DNA of 64,000 bases from Tribonema minus. Lineage: Eukaryota > Sar > Xanthophyceae > Tribonematales > Tribonemataceae. Shown here piece after piece: positions 25,101-37,100 of the stretch. The notes below the pieces were generated by a model. It was given only the letters and a program-made list of their open reading frames with translations, was not told the origin of the DNA and made no database searches. Position 1 is the first letter of the stretch. The number at the start of each line of letters is the position of its first letter. The DNA lies in assembly GCA_017506865.1 (NCBI GenBank), contig JAFCMP010000323.1:682001-746000 (forward strand), read 5' to 3'. The position numbers and the translations under genes were made by a program.

Positions 25101-28100
25101 CTCCAAAGCGTGGCGTGCAGCACTTCAGTATCAATCTCATGTTGCGATTGCAGTCGGCATGCACGAGCGTCCGAGAACAGCCCTCTGCACTGCGGTCACG
25201 AGAAAGTCTGGTGAGTTTGAAGGTTCGAAAAAATACAGCTTGCTGTTGAGGCAGCCGCAGAGGGGCTTTCACAGACTGAAAACGTACATGCACATGTGCA
25301 GATGTGAGGTGCATCAAACACTTGAGTTTCTGGCATCACTTGCACGTCAAGTTGATACGATGCTGCTCAACATGTGCTCCTTCCACTCCCTTTGATGCCA
25401 TCGCCACATTGCGGTTGCTACCTGCACGGCCCTTCAGCAACTTCAATTTCAACTCCAAATTTTAAAGGCGAACTTCACCTGGCTGAAGTCCGCAAACTCT
25501 GGGTCCGCAAACATGGGCGCGTGCCCTAGCAGCTCATGGCAGATGTCGGGCTCAGGAGTGTACAGGGGCATGCTGTGGTGCCTGCGCAGGGGGTAGGTAT
25601 ATGCGCTGAGGGGTATGTATATGTGATGAGGGGGTATGCATATGTGCTGAGGGGGGTATGTATATGTGCTGAGGGGGGTATGTATATGTGCTGAGGGGGT
25701 ATGCATATGTGCTGAGGGGGTATGTATATGTGCTGAGGGGGTAGGTATATGCGCTGAGGGGGTAGGTTATGTGCATTTGCCTTCGCGTGCCACAAGCGCG
25801 CGCCGCACACGTGGACTTGCGGGTTATTGAATGCTGTCGGTTTCTGCTTTGCATGGCACTTTACCCAGTTGAACTGATGCATGGATTATTTAATCATTGG
25901 CACCACATCACGAACATACACGAGCCCCAGCAATTGTCAGGGCCCACAAGGCGTCAGTTGCGCACCACCAGCACGTCATGCTGGAAGGGATCCTGACGCA
26001 GACGCAGACACAGTGCGGGACGCATCTGATGATGGCAAGCAAGGCTGCTTTGCTGTCCCTTCCCAGCGCGGGAGAGGCTGACCTGCTGCAAAGGGAGAGT
26101 CCAAATCGCCATGTGTGCATGTTTGCAAAACATACACAGTACTTCGGAGTTCCTTATTTTGAAGTGCTTTCGAGGTGAATGAGATGAGCAGGCTGGGAGC
26201 ACTTCAAGTAAACATAATGTTGCCAAGTCCTCAGTTCGTCTACTTGTGTGAACTTCTATTACATACTTTCGAAGGAAATCAGACCAAGTATTAGAAAAAA
26301 ATTGGTATGGATGCGGTAAAGCTCACCTGATGTACTGCGTGCAGAAGAAGACTCTGAAGGCCAGCGCATTCAGAAAGTCGCGCGAGCTCAGCAGACCCGC
26401 CACTGGCCTCAGGCTGCAGGGTCCAGCAAGAAATGAGGGTTGGGGTTTGGGTTAGGGGTAGGGTCAGTGAATACTAGTGTCACGCTGCGCAGCGTGGTGC
26501 AAGCATTCAGCTTGTCAGTGCTCTGCTGCCAGAATAAGCATTACCGGAACTCAGCAATGAGGCTTACAGGACGTGCGCAGGTAGCGTGACACTTATATTC
26601 AGTGCTGGTGATGGTGATCACCGTGCTGCCATTTCATCAGCGAGGCTACAGATAGGAGGGGGAGCAGCGCATGCAGGATCATCTTGACATTAACACGCTC
26701 ATTGCCGTTGTAAGCTTGACGGTCACAGCAGTTACGGTCGCCAGTGGACAGACTACAATTGTGCATTCGCTCCTGTTGGCACGACTGTTGTCACAGCTGC
26801 TGGAGGCTGGCGCAGTGTACATGCATGCACTGCGTGTGTGTTTCAGCTGCACCTAGGCGATAAACACCCGGCCTCACTTTGAGCCTTGGTAATCACAAGC
26901 CCAGTAGCACAACAATCACGGCCTGTCTAGAGTTGTTGAGCAGAAATGGTCAGCGAGTAAAGACCAGAGAGCAGCATAAAGTGTACTTCTTTTTGGTATT
27001 TATGATTTGTGATAATAAATCCGGATGATAACACAAGTAATTCGTATATACATAGCCATAGCAATACTAGCAGCCTTGCTCATACTAATCCAGCGGCCAG
27101 TTCTTGAGTACCTGAAACCAGTGCGATCCTGCAGGAAGGCGCTCACGTCCTGCGGAGCGATGAGCAACGAGTCAATGCGAAGTCAGTCAGTTGTGTCCAG
27201 CCAGCAAGTACCTTCACCACATACGGCATGATGCTATTGAAGGTGCAGAACAGTTCACGCGGTTCAACATTACAGTGCGTGTACTGCCTTCAGGGCGCAC
27301 ACGCAGCTGATATCCTGCAGGAAGGCGCTCACGTCCTGCGGAGCGATGAGCGATGCAACGATTCAATGCAAGGTCAGTTGCGTCAAGCCACCAAGTACCT
27401 TCACCTCATATGGCATGATGCTATGACGGAGCGGTGCACTTCACGCAAATCAACGGCACAGTGCGTGTACTGCCTTGACAGTGCCGTACACTTCGCGCAC
27501 TTCAACAGGACAGTGCGTGTACTGCCTTCAGGCCCTTGTTCAGCGTGAGAGAGGCCGGGCAGCCCACGGCCCGACAAAAAATGCAGCAAATTCGCAGCAA
27601 CAAGATCAGCGGCACAGCAGTAAAGTCATGAGACCGTGCGTTCCAGGGCCTTGGGCAGCAGCGGGACTGGGCTGCACGAGAAATTTAGCCATGAAGGCAG
27701 GCGCACGGCGTGAATGCAGGCACCGCAGTCCATAGAGTTACAACTCTTGACTCAGAGTCGCATCCTACAGTCGACACTGAACACCCACCTCTTGCTGCGG
27801 AATCCTGCCCCTGGAGTAGCCGATCTGCTTGGAAAGGTCGCGCATGATGGCCTGCGCGGGGTGACACAACGCTTCTTGAGGCGCGGACTTGAAGTTTGCA
27901 GCTTAAATTCACAACATGTCTACGAACAGGCGGTGGACAGCCGGCAAAGGACCGGTGCTAGACATTGTGCGTTATTGCGTGCACGGGCGGCAGCAGCGGA
28001 ACACCATTTTGTGACAGGTGGGCTGTGTGTGGGTGAGTCAAAACTTGAACTTGCAAGCTCACGGATGCTTTTCGGAGAGTCCACAATGCACGGATGCCGC

Positions 28101-31100
28101 GAATGCCAGATACGTGCGCTCGTGTTCTTCTGGGGGGGCAATCAAAGTTCTTGTGGTGGATCAGCGAGAGAGCGTGCTGAGCATCTGTTGGCACTCTCAA
28201 AACCCCACCAAAGCCGTGTCTCTAACCAAAGTTGTGCCTCTACGCGCTCATCGCGACAACAGGCGCTGCGGCGAGGCAGATCAGCCCACTCTGCGCTGAT
28301 TGCGCAGCACAAAGTCCGATGCAGGTGCTGTTAGCGCTGCACGCCACATAGGGCTCTGATGCAGCTGCGTGCCTCGTGTTGTTGGCCTGGACCAGCCATC
28401 AACTTCAAGTGATGCCACTACGCTGCCGCCTCCCAAGTCGCTCCGCAAAAACTTCACATTCGATACGCCTGTTCCCCGTGCATAGCAGCTGGCGCGCATG
28501 GGGATATGAAGCCCCAACCTTGAACCTAACCCCATCCTCGCGCATTCTAATGCTGTGAACGCCTGCAACAACATAAAAACAACAACTTCTTCCTAGCCCG
28601 AAACCTAGCCCTCATATGTACCTCAGTGACACTACATGCACGCATGTTAGCACGTCTCACCTGGTACTCGCTGCACGCGTAGTCCTTGTGCAAGGGCACC
28701 ATCTGCGGCACAGTGGCAGGCATGGCACAACGGCGAGGCTCAGGGACTTGCTGTGTCTCCAGTGCACCCACAGTCATGTAGAACCACACAAAGCGACTCT
28801 GACGCTCTCACAGGGAACAACAGTGGTTGTGGTTGGTTGCGAGAGCACGCTCTAGATTCGATAATTGACGAGCTTTTCTCGTCCCATCCGCTCGTTGTGA
28901 TGACCCTTGTTTCTTGCACATGCGCATGCAGTCCTCGTTGCCGACGAGTGCTCAGCAACAGGCATACGACGCGTGAGGAAAGCAAATAGACAACTCCAGC
29001 GTACCCGTGAACGCGGTCCACAGCTAAAACGCTCGGGGTGAGGATAAGGGTTAGAGTCAGAGTCAGGGTAAGCACCAGGGTCAGGGTAAAGCACACTGCA
29101 GCCGTACTCACTTTGTCCCAGAAACGCTCAAGGTTTAGAGGGTCATAAGCAGGGTTAGGGCTAGGCGCACTGCACTCACTTTGTCCCAGACATGTCCCCA
29201 CGTCTCCACTTCCGCGTGGCTGTAGTCGATGTGCGGCAGCGCCTTCCCGTGCCTGGCAGCAGCGAGCAGCGAGTGCGGAGCGTCATTGCATGTTTCAGCT
29301 ACTTCAACTTTGAAGTACACCTCCAGTTGTCCTGCGCGCGGGGCGTGCATCTGCTTGTGTAAGGAGCGATACGCTCCACCATCAGCTCCGCCATCCAGAC
29401 CCCGTCTGATGACACTCTGCTTTTTCTGTGCTTCAATTTTTCCAAACTTCATTTATTTTCCTGGGTTTCAATCGTGAGGTGCGTAGGGAAAGAGGTCTTG
29501 GAGCGACGCGCACAGCGCAGCACGCCCTGTCCACCGCGACTCCCTGCCAGGGTATACAACCGCCTGCTCGTACATGCGCGCTGCACCGCATGGCATAGAT
29601 ACCTGCCTCTACAGCGACAGTGCTCACCGAGCCCCCCCCCCCCAAGTCATAGGCCTGCAGCGGCAAAATCTGACGCTGCTGCCGCGTTTTTTGGTGGGTG
29701 CGTTCTGCGTCCGTGTGCATTCAAGCACGCAACGTACAACCCCGATCTCGCGTGCCACCAGTGCGGCACACGGGTCACAAGTCGCAGTCACAAACTGGCA
29801 TTGACGGAAGATGGTCGACCGTTTGACGCACAAATGCAGCCGGACCTTCGCGTGAGTTGGCATGAAGCTGCTTCGCACCCCAGCAGTGCGGATTCAACAC
29901 TGGAGTTGCCACGCGCAATAGGGTAACAGGGGCAGCAGCAGTGGCCAACGAAATGGCTTACCTGTGTCGCAGGCGAGTTGGACGACGCGCGAATGCAGCC
30001 GGAGCGCATACATAAGTTGCTGACGCTGCACCACATCAGAGCGGCCCGTTTCAATCACTGGCGTTCACGCACACGCGGTCTGTAGCCTGCTAGTTCATGG
30101 AGACAGCAGCGGCGACGTCGCGAAACGGCTTGCCTGTGTCGCAGGGCGCTCTGCGCCAGCACGTCGCGGCGCCGGCGGTACTCTTCGTCGTTAAAACCTG
30201 CAGTTGTAGATGTAGAGCGACAGGAGTGGGCCCGGGTCAGAACGGTTTGATTGCATGCAGGCGGGCACTGGCAGTTCTGAGATGGGCTGAGGCAATCTGT
30301 CCTGTCCTCATTCAAGAAATGCAGTGGTGTCGTGTGGTGATCAAGAGAAGTGCGGCGCTAGAAGGTCAAGGGTTGAAGACAGGGCAAGGGTCAGGGTGCT
30401 AGAAAGGGGTTAGGTGCGCTCAGCCGCCAAGTGTTGGGGTCAGCCTGACATGACATGAGGCACCATGCTTCCGCCATGCTATTCAAATATGCCGCAATCA
30501 TGCAATGCTTCCAGATGTTGCCTGAAGATCTTCATACTTTCACGCATACTGTTTTGACAAAAATGGCATTAAATGAGTCACTTCGATGAGTCACAGGTCA
30601 CAAGTGAGTCACTGCAACGGGTCACTGGTAATTGAGCTTGCGGATTCGCGCACCTGGGTGCTCGGACTGCAAGTCTATCCCTGCATCCAGCGTCCTGTAC
30701 AGGCAACAATAATGGGCAGTGCAGCAGAGGTCACCAGCGCCGCTGTGTACTGCCATTGTACTCGTGCACGTAGTCCATAGAAACTGAGCCCACCATGGGG
30801 CTGCAGACAAGCCGAAGTACAATATCATAGGTACCCCTGTTCATTCCGCTCGCGTCGCCAGAAAGCTCTATTTTTCAATATTGCATGCGTGCAGCTCATG
30901 ATCTCTCAATAAAGGCAACTAACTTCAGCGCCTATTGTCGTCCCGTAAACCATGAGCCATGACGAAGAACGAGCTCTCGCCCTCTGCCACCAAACCGTGA
31001 CTATGTTGAAACACGCTTGCGGATGTCGGCAGGGCTCGCCGCAGACTGTACCGCCCTACGCACTTCTCGTGCAATAATTACAACAACACCGCTGCATGAC

Positions 31101-34100
31101 ACCCACATACATTGACTGTGACGAGATGGAACAGGTGAGAGCAATTGACATTGGATGCTCTAGCAGGCTGAAATCGCGATGTCCCATTCAGCAAAAATGT
31201 CAGGGTGCGCAGCCACCACACTGTCTGCGCAGCTCCAATAATAACGTGACAGCCATCTCAATCATCACAATGGCAGACGCTTATGTTTGCAAATTGAGTG
31301 GCTGAACACCCCACAAAACACGTCATGAGCTGCAAGTACCGCTTTTGTGGTGTTTGTGCACAAAGCTGATTGGTCGTCGTGTCCGATTGCTACTCGGGAG
31401 AACGTGAGTACAACTTATGCAGCACTTTTTGTATGACTAACATGTGCAGTGCGCTTGCGTCCTCAAAGGTCTTGATTGAGGATGTTGAAGTGGCTCACCT
31501 GTCAGCAATGTGGTCGAGATCGCTGACATGGCGGGGGAACCAGGGGACCTCCTGCGAAGCACAAAGAAGGCACCAGGAAAAAAATCACAGCAGCGCTCAG
31601 GTCACCGTAGCCTGGCAGAAGCCGCGCGCATTCTTCACAGGAAGCCGTACACTTCTGGCATGCGGCAAATAATAACTCACGTGCTACAACTCAGAAAGAG
31701 GTGAATCATGCTCCGGAACAACTATTGTGATTCTATTACAACAGGGACTGATGTACGTATGGACTTGTATTTATAAAGGCCCAAGGGAGGCCGGGTTGCC
31801 TATGCAATCGAAAAGCTTGCGTCAACGCAGCAGCCTAGTCTGCGCTGTGCCCTAGGAGTTTGGATACCGGCGCCGCAACACAGCCCAGCATTCGCGCTCC
31901 ACGTGTGTATGCCATGACGCGCTCCGCCAACTCCCGCGCCAGCGATATGCTCAGCTCAATGTGGATCTGACGCTTAGCTAACCCGGCCTTGCGTAACACA
32001 TCTGCCTTCCCCCCCCCTGAGCACAGTGCTGAGTGCATTGCCAACTCCTTAACAAAAAGGCTTGTCTGCTTGCCCAGCCGTCCGTACGACTCCTGCACGA
32101 ATGGCACAAAAGCCCAAGATGACGTCAAGGTGCCGGTGTGGTGCTTGACCTTCGCGTCCTCCCCCACCCCAGCAGCATAGCCGTCCGTGTTCGAGGCATT
32201 TGTTTTGCCTGTCAGGTACGAGCTCGCTGTGGGCGCGCGCACACTTGTGTCTAGCACTATTCCCTTGTTACGGTATGCACTGCTAAAGTGCAGACACCCT
32301 GGGTCAATGACTGTGTCCGCCCGATACCCCGGTACCTTGAAGACGCTAGCGTCCTCATTGCGGACAATAGAGACATGGTGCTGTCTCAAGATGCGCTGTA
32401 GGCACCGCTTTTGGGCAGTGTGTGTCGCGTTGTGCCCCCGTATGTGCTGGCTGGGGCAGCTGATCGCATGCGTGGAGGTGGGGCTCACGTCACTGCACCG
32501 CCATGGGCACACCTCGCCCTGTATGCCCCACCCGTCTATAAAGATCGCAACCATAATCATCGTGGCTGCTGCCATACTGGACATGGGCGCCGCACCCGAG
32601 CGGTCATTGGCAGCGGGTGGCACGCTCATCCACGCCATTGCCCCGGACGCACGCTGGCTGCGCAGCTGCGCCAGGACCCGCGCGCTAGCCTGTTGGCGGC
32701 GGCGGCTGGTGTCACGCAAGTCACCAATAAGTGTAGCCTGCGTCGGCTTGCCCACGGCACCAGCCGAGGCAGCCTCTAGGTCCTCCACCAGGCAGTCCTC
32801 GTATTGACGTCGAAGAACATTTGAAAGGCCGGCTTGTAGTCTGTGCGTGAAGTGACCGCGCCGGCGGCGGGGCACTACCTTTCTGCAGATCTCGTCAGCA
32901 TAGGCCTCCCAGTCGTCGTCGTCGTCCTCCTGCCCGCCGCTGCAGCTGCTTTCTTCCGCGCTAGTTTGTGTTTTAGCGGGCGTGGAAGAGGCAGCCGCGG
33001 CAGCGGCTTGAGGGCCAGGTACGGTCGCCGCCGCAGCGGCCGCCTCGGCGCCAGGCACAATGCCGTGGGTGTGTGGGGCTGGCTCAGTGGTCCCCGTCTC
33101 CGTGACGGCAGTTGCGGCGTAGATCGCTTGCACCGCAGTGGGGAGCGTCGACGCTGCGGCCGTTGTATCCGCTGCCCACCGTAGCAACGATGCTGGGAGC
33201 TGCTCGGCCACAGCTGTGCGTGATTTTTCGCCGCCATCAGCTGTCAGCGCTCGCGTAGAGCGTCGCACGGCCTCGATGATTGGCGGCAGTCCCTGGTCCT
33301 CGCGTATTGCGCATGAGTGCTGCGCGAACCAGGTGACTGCGCCGTGTTCGTCAGTGCCGAGCCATACATTATATGAAGAAGCAGCAGTACACCCATATGC
33401 CTCAATCTACACGGAGCCGCAAAGGCACTGTTGGATTTTTTCCTGGAAGAGACACCATAATTGCCACCTCCACACACAAAGCCATGACACACTATCGCTC
33501 TATGCGAGGTGAGCATGCTCTCCAACCCTGGCGGCAGCGCTGGCGTGCCCGCTGCCAGTGGCGGCAGCGGCAGGCCGTGGACCTAGACTTTACAGAGCCC
33601 TAACCCTAACCCTGACCCTAAACTAACCCTAGACCTAACCCTGACCCTAACCCTAAGCGCAGCACCGCACAACAGACAAGCAGGCGCAACAGCCCTAGTG
33701 ACAGACAAGCCGCAGAGCATCCTTGACCTGGCTCAGAGTCGGAGTCACTCAGTGCCAGTTGGGCACGCATCTAAACGTCCTACACGCCGGTGACACATCT
33801 TGTGGGTTTGTCCAAGACAAATGCGCCGCACCCCCAGTCATCAGCAAGTGGGCACTTGAGGCCTGGAGCAGCTTCCATGCTCATAAGGACAAGGAACGAG
33901 GCCAGGTGTAGGGTTCAAAGTTACAAACCCAACCCTGCAACAAACTCAACCCAAGTGCAACCGAACATCTCACCAAAGCCCCATAACACTGACTACCACT
34001 TGTTCTTGCACCAAGAGTGACAGCTGTGCAGGACTTGCTGCAGGTCCCCCGCAGCCCGAGCAGTGGAGTGTACAGGTGTGTGCTGGTTGAAGTGAACTCT

Positions 34101-37100
34101 AGTTGTCGATGCCGGTGCAAACTTCAAAGTTGAACTTGAAGTTTAAACTGACCATGTCGTCCAGCACGTAGATGCGCTCCGTGTGCTCTTTCAGCGCCAC
34201 CAGCAGCTGGTCCACGTTGGGCTGCAGAAGCGAGATAAGACAGGACACTTCGAATGTGACCAAGGTTGAATGTAAACTTTTGATTCGCTGAAGGAAGTAA
34301 AGACTCTGGCCAGGATTCGTCTCAGGATATGAGGGGGAGTGCAAAAAACAGCAGCGCTCTGACTTAGAGTGATGAATGCCACGGGTGACTTGACTCTTCC
34401 CAGATGGGTGGGGATATGAGTGCCGCGAGTGGTGACTTCAGCCTGTCTGATAGAGGGCAAGGCACAACTTGCTGTGCACATCTTTTTTTGCCACCAGGTG
34501 AAGGTGACTGACGCCTATTGCATGTAACATACCAACATACCCGAGTACCAGTTACAAGAGACATACACTGACACAGACATTGGCACCTCCATACATCGCC
34601 TTGATGCCCTTTGACTGTAACCGTGCACTGATGAACGTTCCCGGTTGACCACATCATGAACCAAAGCTCTAAAAGAGGCATGTTCGAGTTGAAGTTCAAA
34701 GGCTCAAGTAGTTCATGCTCACATCGCCGCGGCGGCCATTGAAGTCCACGAAGAAGTTGAAGCTGGTCTCATCGCGGGGTGTCGGGCGGCTTTCAATTCT
34801 GAGCATGGGGGGAAACCGAGGGGGAGGGGGGATTGATCATGCACTGAGACAATGAAGTTTGCTGAGGAGGTATGGCTAAATCGTGCGTGTCAAAGGTGCG
34901 CGTGCAGCTTGTGAACTTGTTGAAGTTGAAGTTACACAGAGCGCTCTCACATCGAGCAGTGCTCTCCTGAGCGCTGCGTCAGTGCCACAAGTATTGACAG
35001 CCGCAAGCAGCAAGGATATGGTGCAGTACCGGCTGTCGCCCCTCCTCGAAGAGCTCCCGCCCCCGGAGATCGCCTCGCTCGACCACAGTTGTGACAACAA
35101 TGAATTGTACACAGTTCTTAACACCATCTTTCATGCACAGCCAGATGCGTGCGACCACCGCTGCTGGTGCTGCAACACCAGCTTGCGGACATTTTGAGCG
35201 CTGGCACAAGCGGTGTGGCTGAGGCAACATGGTGCGTGTTTCAATCTATACGCTGCCATGAAGTCGGACGGTGTTAACATGCCAGGGCGAGGGGCGGAAA
35301 ACATGTATTGATAAGGCTGATTAAGATCAATCTTCAGATTGTGCACTTATTGCCGCCATTACTGCAAAGGCTGGCCAAGATCTCAGGCTCCCTTGAAACA
35401 GGTGTGGCACTGCTGTGCAGGTGTACGTATACGCATACACTTCAATGGACATGGCACACTTTTGAAATAATGTGCAAGTACTTCACACATGAAAAATGCA
35501 TTAAGAGTTCGCTCACCGCGTGATGTTCACATCATGCTTCCAGAAGAACCTCAAGACCTGCCAAAAAATCAGGTAGAGAATGGTCACATTTACGCTGATG
35601 TGTACTACTGGCTGCTGTTAGCGGCAGCTGCAACGAAATCTGGGCGCTCGTCGCATTCAGAGGGCTGCTAGTGCGGAATTAGCTGTTTCCTGCGCTGGAC
35701 ATCAACAAAAGGTACTTTTGAATCATTCAACTTCAGGATTAGGGTTAGACTGTTCGGTGCCTCCACCCGAGCATATTTGACCACCTTTTGCAGCAGCTCT
35801 GTTTTAGATGTTTGGTACGTGAAAGGCAAGCGCATTCTACATCGGAAGTGAATTCTCCAGATAGTGGTATTTCTATCAGCATGCAGTTAGCTTGAGGAAA
35901 AGCTTCAAAGCAGTAAGCAACGGCATCAATCCTGAGTAGTGGGTGGGTGCGCGAGGCCAACAGCATAGAGAGACGAAAGCATGTGAGTTGGCTGAGCGGG
36001 CATCTACAATGTTTGTGCTACTTCTGGAAGTACCAATTTGTATCTTTCTCACATCTACCATTTCTTTATGCGTGCAGGTATCTGGTCATCATCTGTTGCC
36101 TAAAACGGCAGCACATGTGCACATGCGTGATGGCCTGTGCACTACACGTAATTGAAAATCAAAACCGGACGGAGTGCGGTGCTGCTCGTCTGCGGGGAGC
36201 GTCATATGCTAATGCATAGCCGCACTGCATTGATGATCATAACGCACATGCATACACCTTTTTGTACCTTTTCGTACATGGTTGAATGATGGCGTGAGTG
36301 TTGCCAGCGCACACCCCAAGCAACACAGGCAGTTTCATTGCAACTTCTCTTGTATTACCTCACGGACGTGGAGCGCACATGCATACACCTTTTCGTACAT
36401 GGTTGAATGATGGCACGAGTGCTGCCAGCGCGCACCCCAAGCAACACAAGCAGTTTCACTGCAACTTCTCTTGTATCACCTCGCAGACATGAAACTGAAA
36501 GGCGAGAGGCGACATTACGATAGATGCCTGACGACGCAAACAACCTATAGTGGGCTGTGAATCGAGCACGGTTGTTGACATACGTTATATTGAAGTTCAA
36601 CATCAATGTGAGCACAGTCTACGCCTCAAGACAAAATGTAAAGCGGCCGCCAACATAGGACTTTTTACTAGGCTTGAACATCAGAAAATTTGACAATCAA
36701 CAGATACCCGTGATGAAGCGCACCAGCGAGTGATAGCAGGCGCGCTCTTCTGACACAGCCGATACGACGGGCAAACTCCAGCAACTCATGACCCAGTAAC
36801 CGACAGTGCTGCGCCTGACACGTGTGAAAATCACAGTAAGTGACACAGCACACCAGACGCTGCTCGATCATGCCTCTGAACACAGACATGGTCTAACTCT
36901 TTCCCAACTCAATGATCAATGCTCAATCTGAAACTCGCCCTGTCACTTGCGCAATTTTACCGATACAGCCGTGGATGGTACCTCAAAAATACCAGTTCTG
37001 TACCACGTGTGGCAGTACTGGCTTCGTTTTTTTGACAAGGCCAAGTTGCGATAGCTCTGCATGAGATTACCGTTGACGATAGTCAGCCTGGGACCTCACA

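Noticed and set aside
25590-25770. Possible CRISPR-like array
   Set aside because: The ~22-bp units are contiguous without unique spacers, and the context is a eukaryotic intron; it is a minisatellite.
32187-32807. Plus-strand 206-codon open frame
   Set aside because: Antisense to the LINE-type open frame, which has the recognisable motifs.
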